Positions 18,054 to 27,277 of a stretch of 49,667 nucleotides of DNA are shown here, in pieces. The notes under the pieces are model-generated. The model was not told the DNA's origin and did not search any database. It worked only from the letters and a program-made list of their open reading frames with translations. Both the position numbers and the translations under genes were made by a program. The stretch is from an uncultured Bacteroidales bacterium (GTDB lineage: Bacteria; Bacteroidota; Bacteroidia; Bacteroidales; Bacteroidaceae): contig CACYOC010000016.1 of the NCBI GenBank assembly GCA_902775975.1, positions 1 to 49,667 on the forward strand, given 5' to 3'. Position 1 is the first letter of the stretch. Each line of letters opens with the position of its first letter.

Positions 18054-19685
18054 ATGACACACATGGATAGTTACATGACGAAGAAAAACAAATACATTGC
18101 CATTGCTCTCTTGGCAGGTTTCCTCTACAGAATACTCCTCAGTCTGCAGGGTATTGACCATATTGACCTTGGCTTTTCGAACACCTTCTACCAGAACATC
18201 TTCACACATCCGGAGAGTATGACGTTCTACTTCAACTACTACCTTGCAGGATTGTTGGGTGGCACGTGGTACCATTGGTTCAGCGCTACCGGACTGTTAG
18301 GTTTTCGCTTTCTGGAAGCTCTCACGCTAACAGCCTCTATCTTTCTGGTATATAAGACTTTTGAGCGTCAGTTGGCCAACACCCGAGCAGCCATTCTTGC
18401 CATTCTGATGAGTTTTCTCTTCCCCTCTATCGTCACTACGCTGCACTATAACACACTGACCTTTTTCTTCCTGTCATTGGCAGCCTGGTGTTACTCCAAG
18501 TCGCTCTATAACAAGCAACTGCTATGGACTTATCTTTCTGGACTGGCTTTAGGTTTCTGCTTCTTCGTGCGTATTGTCAATGCAGCATTAGGCATCCTGA
18601 TACTCATTCCCGTCATCTATGCATTTGCCACTCACCAGCGAAAACTCGCCTACAAATTAGGGGGAACAATGATAATAGGTATCGCGTCATCATGCTTGGT
18701 AATGCTGGCTGTCATGATAGCTCTTGGACACCTTCCCTACTTCCTGGCAGGACTTAATGAAGCTTTTGGATTCTTTAGCAGTGGTGAGACGTCACACTCG
18801 TCCAGCAATCTCTTCTTGGTCTATTTCAAGGGTTATGTCAACATCATCCTACAGATACTCGCCATCTTCGGACTTGGCGCACTCTATCTCCAAAGCAGTC
18901 GCCTAACGTCTAAATGGGGATTGGCCTTGAGGATATTCCTCATCGTAGCCTCCATCGTGCTCATTGCCACCAGTCTTCCCTACCTCAGCGCCATCGCCCT
19001 TTACACGTTGCTTTGCACTCCTATTTTCTATGCCATCACACCCAAGGAAGACAAACTTATTGCAGCCTTCGTCATAGCAGGAACCTACGTTTTCCCCTTT
19101 GGCAGCGACATCGGAATCGCAGGCATCTATCACTGGACGGGTGCACTGCTCATCATCCCAGCTGCTGCAGGAGCCTATCACACCAGTCGCATTGTGCGCC
19201 GTGGAGTACTTATATGTAGTCTCTATATTGCCTGTATCATGCTGTGGAAAGCCCTCTCCTATGCCTATGGCGAGCAGACACCCCGTTGGACGTGTACAGA
19301 GCGCATTGGAAACAACGTGCTGAACACCTTCACCTCACCGGAGAAAGCCGATGACTACCGCCATATCATTGCCTGTATCCGTGAAAATACAGCAGACAAC
19401 CACTGGCTCGTATTGGGAAATCAGTCCTCGGAGATATTCTATGCCACAGAGACGAAGCCTTTCATAGGCAACACACAGTTAGGAACCTTCACAGGCGAAG
19501 CACTCACAAGAGTTCTCGACAATCGTCTGCAACAATACCAGCAACGTCCCGTCGTAGTATTCCTTAACAAGGAGCATTTCGTCTTTGACGAAGCTGAAGA
19601 AGTGCAAGAACAGCTGAAACAATGGATGTCACTCCACGACTATCAGATGATTCATCACGACGAATATCTCACCATCTACAAATAA
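18054..19685 (+). CDS. Multi-spanning membrane protein, probable GT-C-type glycosyltransferase
   Basis: A 543-residue protein with about ten to eleven predicted helices and a soluble C-terminal tail of about 120 residues. The first periplasmic loop has acidic residues (GIDHIDLGFSNTFYQN), the usual place of the catalytic aspartate in GT-C transferases. It resembles the 603-residue protein at 27278 in the first loop, in the HYNTLTFF/GYNTLTAL segment, in GFCFFVRI/GINVFVRI and in the tail. This pair flanks the CDP-sugar genes. Three in-frame ATG codons (18054, 18063, 18075) leave the start uncertain. It follows copy 2 by 6 bp. A polyprenyl-phosphate-sugar donor is inferred. Confidence 0.7.
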   Translation: MTHMDSYMTKKNKYIAIALLAGFLYRILLSLQGIDHIDLGFSNTFYQNIFTHPESMTFYFNYYLAGLLGGTWYHWFSATGLLGFRFLEALTLTASIFLVYKTFERQLANTRAAILAILMSFLFPSIVTTLHYNTLTFFFLSLAAWCYSKSLYNKQLLWTYLSGLALGFCFFVRIVNAALGILILIPVIYAFATHQRKLAYKLGGTMIIGIASSCLVMLAVMIALGHLPYFLAGLNEAFGFFSSGETSHSSSNLFLVYFKGYVNIILQILAIFGLGALYLQSSRLTSKWGLALRIFLIVASIVLIATSLPYLSAIALYTLLCTPIFYAITPKEDKLIAAFVIAGTYVFPFGSDIGIAGIYHWTGALLIIPAAAGAYHTSRIVRRGVLICSLYIACIMLWKALSYAYGEQTPRWTCTERIGNNVLNTFTSPEKADDYRHIIACIRENTADNHWLVLGNQSSEIFYATETKPFIGNTQLGTFTGEALTRVLDNRLQQYQQRPVVVFLNKEHFVFDEAEEVQEQLKQWMSLHDYQMIHHDEYLTIYK

Positions 19686-19734
19686 GAAAATTTATTATCG
19701 CATCATCATACTATCATCATTAAAATAGGAGCTT

Positions 19735-20532
19735 ATGAAAGCAGTCATTTTAGCAGGTGGATTCGGATCGCGCATCAGCGAAGAGTCTATTTTCAAACCC
19801 AAGCCCATGATCGAAATTGGCGGCATGCCCATTATTTGGCATATCATGAAAGAGTATGCCCACTATGGCTACAACGAGTTTATCATTTGTGCCGGATACA
19901 AACAAGAATATATCAAAGAGTGGTTTGCCAACTATTTTCTGCACAACAGCGACGTCAGTTTTGACTTCCGCAACGGCAAGAACGAAATGACGGTTCATCA
20001 CAGTAAACTGGAACCTTGGAAGGTAACTGTTGTGGATACAGGTTACAACACAATGACTGGCGGTCGCATCAAGCGTATTCAGAAATATGTTGGCGACGAA
20101 ACCTTTATGATGACCTACGGCGACGCTGTCTGCGACGTGAACATCAACAAGTTGGTGGAGTTTCACAAAAGCCACGGCAAGATGGCAACATTGACGGCTG
20201 TCAAGATGGCGCAAGAAAAAGGAGTATTGGATATCGTCGAAGGTTCTGTGAAAGCTTTTCGTGAGAAGAATGCCAAAGACGGTGCTCCCATCAATGCAGG
20301 CTATATGGTCTTAGAGCCTGCCGTCTTCGACCTCTTGGATGGCGATGACTGCATCTTCGAACGCAAACCTTTAGAAACGCTCGTCAAACAAGGGCAGTTG
20401 ATGTCTTATATCCACGAAGGATTCTGGCAGTGTATGGATAACATCCGTGAGAAACAGTTGCTGGAGAAACTGCTGTTGGAAGGCAAGGCTCCTTGGAAGA
20501 AATGGGAGCGCGTTATTCCCAAGATGCTCTAA
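19735..20532 (+). CDS. rfbF: Glucose-1-phosphate cytidylyltransferase
   Basis: A 265-residue nucleotidyltransferase that makes CDP-glucose from CTP and glucose-1-phosphate, the entry step to CDP-dideoxyhexoses. The N-terminal loop MKAVILAGGFGSRISEES and KPKPMIEIGGMPIIWHIM, together with EPWKVTVVDTG and NTMTGGRIKRI, are specific for this group rather than the dTDP enzymes. A TAGGAG run 5 bp before the ATG is an unusually good ribosome-binding site for this organism type. It is followed by rfbH and, after a separate promoter, rfbG. Confidence 0.95.
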   Translation: MKAVILAGGFGSRISEESIFKPKPMIEIGGMPIIWHIMKEYAHYGYNEFIICAGYKQEYIKEWFANYFLHNSDVSFDFRNGKNEMTVHHSKLEPWKVTVVDTGYNTMTGGRIKRIQKYVGDETFMMTYGDAVCDVNINKLVEFHKSHGKMATLTAVKMAQEKGVLDIVEGSVKAFREKNAKDGAPINAGYMVLEPAVFDLLDGDDCIFERKPLETLVKQGQLMSYIHEGFWQCMDNIREKQLLEKLLLEGKAPWKKWERVIPKML

Positions 20533-20587
20533 TCTCCTTGAGGACAAGCATCCGTCACCAATTGTCAAACAATAAAATTATCAAGAT

Positions 20588-21925
20588 ATGAGTAAGAAAG
20601 AAGAACTGAAAAAACAGATTTTAGAGCTCACCCGTGAGTATTATCATGAAGTCCATGAGACACAGCCTGACTTTGTTGCTGGTCAGACACGTATCAACTA
20701 TGGAGGTCGTTACTTCGATGCCGAAGAGATGGTCAACCTCGTTGACTCCTCCCTCGACTTCTGGCTAACTGCCGGACCGTGGGCTCATAAGTTTGAAACT
20801 CGACTTGCCAAGTGGCTGGGTATCAAATACTGCTCACTGGTCAACTCCGGCTCGTCAGCAAACCTCCTCGCCTTCTATGCCTTGACAGCTCCCGAATTGG
20901 GTGAGCGACAAATTCGCCGTGGCGATGAGGTCATCTCCGTGGCAGGCGGTTTCCCCACCACCGTAGCTCCCATCATCCAGTATGGTGCTGTTCCTGTTTT
21001 CGTGGATATGACCATCCCTGGTTATAACATCGATGAAACACAACTGGAGGCTGCCGTCTCTCCTAAGACCAAGGCCGTGATGTTAGCACATTCGTTAGGA
21101 AATCCCTTCAACCTACAAGTCATTGTCGATTTCTGCCGTAAGCACAACTTGTGGCTCATTGAGGACAACTGCGACGCCTTAGGTTCAGAATACTTCATCG
21201 ACGGAGAATGGAAGAAGACAGGAACTATCGGTGATATCGGTACCAGCTCTTTCTATCCTCCTCACCACATGACCATGGGCGAAGGCGGTGCCGTCTATAC
21301 CAACAATCCTGAGTTGCACAAGTACGTAAACAGCTATCGTGACTGGGGTCGTGAGTGTTGGTGTGTGGGTGGTGTTGACAATACTTGTGGCTATCGTTTC
21401 AGCAAGCAGTTTGGCCAACTTCCCGTTGGCTATGACCACAAGTACGTCTATAGTCACTTAGGCTTTAACCTGAAGGCTACCGATATGCAGGCAGCTATTG
21501 GCTGTGCTCAGTTGGAAAAGTTGGACACCATCGTAGCCCGTCGCCGCGAGAACTTCGACATTTTGTACGAGGGCTTGAAGGATGTTCCCGGCATCATTTT
21601 GCCTACGGCACAACCTAACAGCAAACCCTCATGGTTTGGCTTCCTCATCACTGTCAAGGACGATGCAGGATTCTCACGTACTGACCTCACCAAATACCTG
21701 GAAAGCAAGAAGATACAAACCCGTAATCTCTTTGCAGGAAACCTATTGCGCCACCCAGCCATGGAGGCTTATACAGCAGGTAAAGGCTACCGTGTAGTAG
21801 GTGAGTTAAAGAAGACGGAAGCCATCATGAACCAGACCTTCTGGATAGGTGTTTATCCTGGCATGACACGAGCCAAACTTGATTTCATGGCACAGACCAT
21901 CCGCGAGTTCTGTACCAAAAAGTAA
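20588..21925 (+). CDS. rfbH: CDP-4-keto-6-deoxy-D-glucose 3-dehydrase (E1)
   Basis: A 445-residue PMP- and iron-sulfur-dependent dehydrase of the aminotransferase fold, which removes the C3 hydroxyl on the way to 3,6-dideoxyhexoses. The lysine of ordinary aminotransferases is replaced by histidine in PPHHMTMGEGG (H226), and the cluster cysteines appear as C195, C257, C259 and C267, with the typical CxC-x7-C spacing. The usual partner, an E3-type ferredoxin/flavin reductase (ddhD), is not in the window. Length is normal. It is 55 bp after rfbF. Confidence 0.94.
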   Translation: MSKKEELKKQILELTREYYHEVHETQPDFVAGQTRINYGGRYFDAEEMVNLVDSSLDFWLTAGPWAHKFETRLAKWLGIKYCSLVNSGSSANLLAFYALTAPELGERQIRRGDEVISVAGGFPTTVAPIIQYGAVPVFVDMTIPGYNIDETQLEAAVSPKTKAVMLAHSLGNPFNLQVIVDFCRKHNLWLIEDNCDALGSEYFIDGEWKKTGTIGDIGTSSFYPPHHMTMGEGGAVYTNNPELHKYVNSYRDWGRECWCVGGVDNTCGYRFSKQFGQLPVGYDHKYVYSHLGFNLKATDMQAAIGCAQLEKLDTIVARRRENFDILYEGLKDVPGIILPTAQPNSKPSWFGFLITVKDDAGFSRTDLTKYLESKKIQTRNLFAGNLLRHPAMEAYTAGKGYRVVGELKKTEAIMNQTFWIGVYPGMTRAKLDFMAQTIREFCTKK

Positions 21926-21932
21926 AGAAACA

Positions 21933-21964
21933 TTTGGTTATTTCACAAAAAAGCCTTAACTTTG
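21933..21964 (+). promoter_or_regulatory. Bacteroidetes-type promoter of rfbG
   Basis: TTTG at 21933-21936 and TAACTTTG at 21957-21964 with a 20-bp spacer, about 50 bp before rfbG. The -7 box lies within the left arm of the inverted repeat 21951-21997. Confidence 0.75.
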
Positions 21965-21997
21965 CAAGGTCATTTGACAAAAGCAAAGTTAGGGCTT
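21951..21997. other. 15-bp inverted repeat overlapping the rfbG promoter
   Basis: aagccttaactttgc (21951-21965) and gcaaagttagggctt (21983-21997) pair at 14 of 15 positions around a 17-base loop. Each arm contains a TAACTTTG -7-like box, one per strand. In read-through RNA from rfbH it would be a strong hairpin followed by a weakly U-rich stretch, so it may be both a terminator and an operator. Confidence 0.65.
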
Positions 21998-22013
21998 TAA
22001 TATTTGTTTGAAG

Positions 22014-23105
22014 ATGAAAGATTTGGAAAAGATACTCCGTGCTGCCTTTTGTGGTAAACGCGTGCTTGTTACTGGTCATACAGGTTTTAAAGGCTCATGG
22101 CTCTCCATCTGGCTTCATGCCATGGGAGCAAGGGTCATTGGCGTAGCTCTCGACCCTGCTACTGACCGCGACAATTTTGTACTGTCAGGCATCGGTGAGA
22201 AGATAGATGCCGATATCCGTGCCGATATCCGTGACCGCCAGAAGATGCAGGACATCTTCAACGAGTACCAACCCGAGGTGGTGTTCCACCTGGCTGCCCA
22301 GCCGCTGGTACGCCTCAGCTACGACATTCCCGTAGAGACCTACGAAGCTAACGTCATGGGTACCATCCACATCATGGAAGCCATCCGCCATACCGACAGC
22401 GTCCGTGCTGCCGTCATGATCACCACTGACAAATGCTACGAGAACCGTGAACAGATATGGGGTTATCGAGAGAATGAGCCAATGGGGGGCTACGATCCCT
22501 ATTCTTCCTCGAAGGGAGCTGCCGAGATTGCCATCAGCTCTTGGCGCCGCAGTTTCTTCAATCCTGCCGATTACGGTACGAAGCACCACGTCTCTATCGC
22601 CAGTGTTCGTGCCGGCAATGTGGTAGGTGGTGGTGACTGGGCCAAAGACCGCATCGTTCCTGATTGCATCCGAGCTTTAGAGGCAGACCAGACTATCGAG
22701 ATTCGTTCCCCAAAGGCTATTCGTCCCTGGCAGCATGTGCTGGAGCCCCTGAGTGGCTATCTGCTACTGGCGGCCAAGATGCTTGAAGAGCCCACCCGCT
22801 ATTGTGAGGGCTGGAACTTCGGACCACGTACTGAGAGTGTCACTCCTGTCTGGGATGTTGCCACCATGATTACAAAATACTACGGCAAGGGTGAACTGAA
22901 GGACGTCTCTGATCCCAACGCCCTGCATGAAGCCAACCTGCTGATGCTCGACATATCTAAGGCACATGCCCTGCTGGGCTGGGAGCCTCGAACAAATATC
23001 GAACAATGTTGTCAGCTGACTGCCGACTGGTATAAGCGCTATTGCACAGAGAATGTCTATGACCTCTGTCGTGAACAGATTGACACTTTCCTATCTATCA
23101 AATAA
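22014..23105 (+). CDS. rfbG: CDP-glucose 4,6-dehydratase
   Basis: A 363-residue extended SDR enzyme converting CDP-glucose to CDP-4-keto-6-deoxyglucose. The NAD loop GHTGFKGSWLSIWLH, VFHLAAQPLV and the catalytic YDPYSSSKGAAE are visible. ATG at 22014 is preferred over the in-frame TTG at 22008. It has its own promoter, an unusual break in what is otherwise one cassette. The order rfbF-rfbH-rfbG differs from the usual F-G-H. Confidence 0.95.
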   Translation: MKDLEKILRAAFCGKRVLVTGHTGFKGSWLSIWLHAMGARVIGVALDPATDRDNFVLSGIGEKIDADIRADIRDRQKMQDIFNEYQPEVVFHLAAQPLVRLSYDIPVETYEANVMGTIHIMEAIRHTDSVRAAVMITTDKCYENREQIWGYRENEPMGGYDPYSSSKGAAEIAISSWRRSFFNPADYGTKHHVSIASVRAGNVVGGGDWAKDRIVPDCIRALEADQTIEIRSPKAIRPWQHVLEPLSGYLLLAAKMLEEPTRYCEGWNFGPRTESVTPVWDVATMITKYYGKGELKDVSDPNALHEANLLMLDISKAHALLGWEPRTNIEQCCQLTADWYKRYCTENVYDLCREQIDTFLSIK

Positions 23106-23120
23106 AGATATCCTTCCTTC

Positions 23121-24044
23121 ATGCCACAGACATTCGTTATCACAGGTGCTACCAGCTTTATTGGCAGACGATTGACGCTGCAGCTGCTTTCTGAGGGACA
23201 GCGTGTTTTTGCCGTTTGCCGCAATCAGCAAAAAGCCTCATCCCTGTTAGGGCAGCACGAAGCTCTCACCATGGTTGAAGCGTCTTTGAAGGAGTACGAT
23301 CAGCTGGCTCAAAAAATTCCGCAGGCAGACGTATTCATCCATTTAGCATGGGAAGGAACCGGCCATGACGGTCGCAACATGACGGAAGTGCAGTTAGCCA
23401 ACATCCAGCACAGCAAAGACGCCTTACAGCAAGCCGTTCTGATGGGTTGCCAATTGTTTGTCGAGGCAGGTTCTCAAGCCGAATACGGTACACAGTTAGA
23501 CACCATTACCGAGACGACCACGTGTGAGCCTTTCTCCGAGTATGGCAAGGCGAAGTTGGAAGTCTGCCGTCATGGTTTTGAGATGGCAGCGCAGACGGGT
23601 ATCAAATACCTGCATCTTCGCATCTTCAGTCTCTTTGGTGAGGACGATCACCCTTGGACACTTGTCATGAGCAGCATTGACAAGATGCTGAAGAACGAGC
23701 CCATCAACCTTTCCAGTTGTACGCAAAACTGGAATTTCCTCTATATTGCCGATGCTGTTCGCCAGATCATCATGCTGTGTCAGTATGCACTGCAGCATCG
23801 TGACTTCCGCCACGAGGTGTTCAACATCGCTTCTGAGGACACTCGCTGTTTGCGTGACTTCGTAGAAGAGATGTACCGACTGACACATTCGCAAAGCGAG
23901 CTACACTATGGCGCCAATCCTCAGCAGAACACTGTTTCACTTCAACCCGATGTCACCAAACTGCGTGACGCCATAGGCTTTATCTCCTCTACGACCTTTG
24001 AGGATGTCATCAAGAAAATTATTCATACTCATCAAAAGCAATAA
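23121..24044 (+). CDS. Extended SDR; probable NDP-sugar 4-reductase or epimerase
   Basis: A 307-residue NAD(P)-dependent sugar-modifying enzyme: cofactor loop GATSFIG (9-15), substrate/active site at S118 region and the YGKAK motif (Y141, K145), then RIFSLFGEDDHPW and a C-terminal VFNIASEDT block. Its position after rfbF/H/G suggests that it reduces a CDP-4-keto-3,6-dideoxysugar; the RfbJ/abequose-synthase or YerF-type roles both fit. With the ThDP enzyme next door, reduction after addition of a two-carbon branch is the more attractive reading. This is inference from context. Confidence 0.8.
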   Translation: MPQTFVITGATSFIGRRLTLQLLSEGQRVFAVCRNQQKASSLLGQHEALTMVEASLKEYDQLAQKIPQADVFIHLAWEGTGHDGRNMTEVQLANIQHSKDALQQAVLMGCQLFVEAGSQAEYGTQLDTITETTTCEPFSEYGKAKLEVCRHGFEMAAQTGIKYLHLRIFSLFGEDDHPWTLVMSSIDKMLKNEPINLSSCTQNWNFLYIADAVRQIIMLCQYALQHRDFRHEVFNIASEDTRCLRDFVEEMYRLTHSQSELHYGANPQQNTVSLQPDVTKLRDAIGFISSTTFEDVIKKIIHTHQKQ

Positions 24045-24059
24045 AAATTCTAACTCATT

Positions 24060-25901
24060 ATGATTAAAGTCAGCGATTTCATTTTCCAATATCTGGTGGA
24101 ACATTATCACATTCACCATTGTTTTTTGGTCACTGGTGGCGGTGCTATGCATCTCAACGACTCCATTGGTCACACCAAGGGTCTCACCTATGTATGTAAC
24201 CACCACGAACAAGCATCAGCAATAGCTGGTGAGGGTTATTATCGTGCCAGTGGCAAGCTGGCCGTGACATGCGTTACCACAGGTCCTGGCGGTACCAATG
24301 CCATCACGGGCGTCCTGGGACAGTGGCTCGACAGCATTCCCGGGCTTTACATCTCAGGACAAGTGAAACAATCCACAACCATCGATGCCTGTCCTGAACT
24401 TCCTCTGCGTCAGTTAGGCGATCAGGAAGCTGATATCAAGAGTATGGTGCGCAGTATCACGAAATACTGTGTCACCATCACCGACGTGCGTGACGTGAAA
24501 TACGAAATCGACAAGGCTATTGCCATTGCCCTCAGCGGACGTCCCGGACCGGTATGGATTGACGTGCCCCTCGACATCCAGGGTGCTTACGTCGAGGAGT
24601 CGGAGCTTCGCGAATGGGACGCTTCCGAACTCAGCGAAGGTACGGATGACGCCCTTGTAGGCCAGCAGCTGCACGAACTCGTCGAGCGCATCCAGCAAGC
24701 CAAGTCGCCTGTTATCTATGTGGGCAATGGTGTTCGTCTTGCCGGCAAGTGTGAGGAATTCATCCGTCTGGCAGAGCGCCTGCATGTTCCTGTCGTCACC
24801 GCCATTAGCGGAAGTGATATCATCTGGCACGACCATCCCTTGTGCTTCGGCAAGCCAGGCATTTGCGGCGACCGCATCGGTAATATCATGGTACAGAGCA
24901 GCGATCTGCTCATCATCATGGGCACTCGTCTGTCCATCCGTCAGTTGAGCTATGCCTACGACCTCTTTGCTCCGAAGGCTTACAAGGTGATGATTGATAT
25001 CGATGCTGCTGAGATGGATAAGCCCACCTTGGCTATCAACATGAAGATACATGCCAACCTCAACACTGCCATCGACCAGCTGCTGGCATTGACGGAAGGC
25101 GTGACACTACCCGACTTTGCCGAATGGCGCCAGTGGGGTCGCAACATAGAGTCCCAGCTGCCCACGTTGTTCGATGACAATCCCGACTGTGAGGGTTATA
25201 CCAATTCCTATAAGTTTGCCGATGAGCTGTTCAAGCAGCTGCACGACGGTGATGTGGTAGTGACTGGCAACGGTACTGCCTACACCTGTACTTATCAGGC
25301 CATGCAAGTGAACAAGGGCGTCCGCGTCTTTGCCAATCAGGGCTGTGCAGCGATGGGCTACGGACTTCCTGCCGCCATTGGTGCAACGTTCGCCAATGAC
25401 CATGGACGCACCATTTGCGTTACCGGCGACGGTTCCATCCAGATGAATCTTCAGGAGCTGCAGACCTTGGTTAGCTATCGTATTCCCCTGAAGCTTTTCG
25501 TTCTTGAAAACGAGAGTTATCTCGCCATTAAGACCACGCAAAAGGCATTCTTCAAGGGAAAGTTTACGGGTTCCAATCCTGCCAGTGGTGTTATCTGTCC
25601 CGACCTCTCTAAGATTGCCGCTGCCTATGGCATTCCTTACCTGAGCATCCGTGAAAACGGTCAGGCGCTGAAGGATGCTATCAGCAAGACGTTAGCCACC
25701 GAGGGTCCCGTGATTTGTGAAGTCCATATGCACCCCGAGCAGACGCTTTTCCCCAAGTCCGCATCTTTCTTGGACAAGGAAACGGGCAAGATGACTTCTG
25801 CTCCGTTGGAGAAGATGGCTCCGTTTGTCAGCGATGAGCTCTTCGAACAATGCGTTTATAAAGTTGAAAGTTCTCTCTTCGAGAGTGTGGCGTTGCAATG
25901 A
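24060..25901 (+). CDS. ThDP-dependent acetolactate-synthase-like enzyme (YerE-like candidate)
   Basis: A 613-residue three-domain ThDP enzyme: PYR domain with the activating E50 in CNHHEQASAIAGEGYYR, TTGPGGTNAITGVLGQW, a central FAD/FAD-like domain (about 200-340), and the PP domain with the magnesium/ThDP motif GDGSIQMNLQELQTL (about 456-470) and N in ENESYLAIK. It is not ordinary IlvB: no ilv genes are near and it sits inside a CDP-sugar cassette. In Yersinia, YerE adds an acetyl unit from pyruvate to a CDP-4-keto-3,6-dideoxyhexose to make yersiniose; a similar role is proposed here. The donor and sugar remain unproved. Confidence 0.8.
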   Translation: MIKVSDFIFQYLVEHYHIHHCFLVTGGGAMHLNDSIGHTKGLTYVCNHHEQASAIAGEGYYRASGKLAVTCVTTGPGGTNAITGVLGQWLDSIPGLYISGQVKQSTTIDACPELPLRQLGDQEADIKSMVRSITKYCVTITDVRDVKYEIDKAIAIALSGRPGPVWIDVPLDIQGAYVEESELREWDASELSEGTDDALVGQQLHELVERIQQAKSPVIYVGNGVRLAGKCEEFIRLAERLHVPVVTAISGSDIIWHDHPLCFGKPGICGDRIGNIMVQSSDLLIIMGTRLSIRQLSYAYDLFAPKAYKVMIDIDAAEMDKPTLAINMKIHANLNTAIDQLLALTEGVTLPDFAEWRQWGRNIESQLPTLFDDNPDCEGYTNSYKFADELFKQLHDGDVVVTGNGTAYTCTYQAMQVNKGVRVFANQGCAAMGYGLPAAIGATFANDHGRTICVTGDGSIQMNLQELQTLVSYRIPLKLFVLENESYLAIKTTQKAFFKGKFTGSNPASGVICPDLSKIAAAYGIPYLSIRENGQALKDAISKTLATEGPVICEVHMHPEQTLFPKSASFLDKETGKMTSAPLEKMAPFVSDELFEQCVYKVESSLFESVALQ

Positions 25902-25916
25902 GAGTTGAAAGTTGAG

Positions 25917-26330
25917 ATGAGTATCATTGACAGATATTACAACATTGTGAGCAACCAGTTTCTGAGATTCATACTGGTGGGCGGAGTCAATACTGCCTTC
26001 GGAGTGGGAGTCTATTGCCTGGCTATCTTCGTGGGGCTGCCTTACTTCATTGCCACACTGCTCAGCAATGTGTTGGGAGTCTGCTTTAACTTCATCACCA
26101 CGGGTAACCTGGTGTTTCGCAACAACGACCCTCGCCTCATCTTCCGCTTTGTGACAGCATATGTCATCATTTACTTTATCAACACCGCCTTCGTCAAGAT
26201 CTTCATCTTGTCAGGGCTCAACAGCTATTGGGCAGGCATTCTTGCTACCCCCTTGGTGGCACTCTGTTCCTATAGCCTGCTGAAATATTTTGTCTATCGC
26301 AAAAACCATCATCATGAAAAAGAAGATTAG
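25917..26330 (+). CDS. gtrA: GtrA-family membrane protein
   Basis: A 137-residue protein with four membrane helices and the family start FLRFILVGGVNTAFGVGVY. GtrA proteins are thought to move polyprenyl-phosphate-linked sugars across the inner membrane. The ATG at 25917 is chosen; an in-frame TTG at 25905 would add four residues. The leader holds two heptamer-like words (agttgaa agttgag). It overlaps the next gene by 17 bp. Confidence 0.9.
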   Translation: MSIIDRYYNIVSNQFLRFILVGGVNTAFGVGVYCLAIFVGLPYFIATLLSNVLGVCFNFITTGNLVFRNNDPRLIFRFVTAYVIIYFINTAFVKIFILSGLNSYWAGILATPLVALCSYSLLKYFVYRKNHHHEKED

Positions 26331-27252
26331 TATTGTTACTCCGTGTTATAATGAAGAAGCCAACGTCGAGGAACTCTATCGTCAGGTGAAGGCGCAGTTC
26401 GAGGAACTGAGTGAGCTCTACACCTACGAGCATATTTTCATCGACAATGCTTCTACAGACCGTACCGTTGAAGAGTTGAAAAAACTCGCTGCGGCAGACA
26501 AGAACGTCAAAATTATCGTCAATGCTATGAACTTCGGACACATCCGTTCACCGTTCTACGGACTCTGCCAGGCAACGGGCGATGCGGCGATGCTCATGGT
26601 GGCCGATTTGCAGGATCCTCCCGAACTGATACCGCAGTTCCTGCAGCAGTGGGAGGCAGGTCATCGTGTCGTCATCGGTATCAAGAACAAGAGCAAGGAA
26701 AATCCAGTGATGTACGGTCTTCGTACTCTGTTCTACAAGATGATCAAGAAAATCAGCGAGACGCGCCAGATAGAGAATTTCACCGGTTTCGGACTTTACG
26801 ACAAGACCTTCATTCAGCTGCTGCGGTCCATCGACGACCCCTATCCTTATATGCGTGGTCTTGTTGCTGAGTATGGCGGCGACCTCGGCGAGGTGTTTTA
26901 CACCCAGCCCAAGCGTCTGCACGGCAAGACCCACAACAACTTCTACACGCTCTACGACATGGCGATGCTGGGTTTTGTCAATCACTCCAAGGTGCCCCTC
27001 CGCATGGCATCGTTCATCGGTTTCCTTTGCAGCGCCGTCAGTCTGCTGGTAGCCCTCATTTATTTCGTTTATAAGTTGTGTTATTGGGATTCCTTCCAGG
27101 TTGGTCAGGCACCCTTGGTTATCGGCATGTTTTTCTTTGCCTCTGTCCAGCTGTTCTTCCTTGGCATCGTCGGCGAATACGTCGGCAGTATCCTTACGCA
27201 GGTGCGCCGTCGTCCACTGGTAATCGAACAGGAGCGCATCAATTTCGAATGA
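26314..27252 (+). CDS. gtrB: GtrB-like polyprenyl-phosphate glycosyltransferase (GT2)
   Basis: A 312-residue family-2 glycosyltransferase with the nucleotide-sugar motifs KKISIVTPCYNEE and VADLQDPPELIPQF (DxD-like), EHIFIDNASTDRT and a C-terminal pair of membrane helices (about 232-300). The family charges undecaprenyl or dolichyl phosphate with a sugar on the cytoplasmic face. Start at 26314 gives the family N-terminus and overlaps gtrA, which implies translational coupling. The donor may be UDP-glucose, as in phage gtr systems, or the CDP-sugar made upstream; the sequence does not decide. Confidence 0.9.
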   Translation: MKKKISIVTPCYNEEANVEELYRQVKAQFEELSELYTYEHIFIDNASTDRTVEELKKLAAADKNVKIIVNAMNFGHIRSPFYGLCQATGDAAMLMVADLQDPPELIPQFLQQWEAGHRVVIGIKNKSKENPVMYGLRTLFYKMIKKISETRQIENFTGFGLYDKTFIQLLRSIDDPYPYMRGLVAEYGGDLGEVFYTQPKRLHGKTHNNFYTLYDMAMLGFVNHSKVPLRMASFIGFLCSAVSLLVALIYFVYKLCYWDSFQVGQAPLVIGMFFFASVQLFFLGIVGEYVGSILTQVRRRPLVIEQERINFE

Positions 27253-27277
27253 TTTCCCCACATCCATTCTCACGACC

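Noticed and set aside
24414-25052. Open frame of 212 codons on the minus strand
   Set aside because: Antisense to the ThDP enzyme; no recognisable motif and no promoter or leader of its own.
24060-25901. Housekeeping acetolactate synthase (ilvB)
   Set aside because: No ilvN, ilvC or ilvD nearby, position inside a CDP-sugar cassette, and sequence blocks that differ from IlvB; a sugar-branching role fits better, though not proved.
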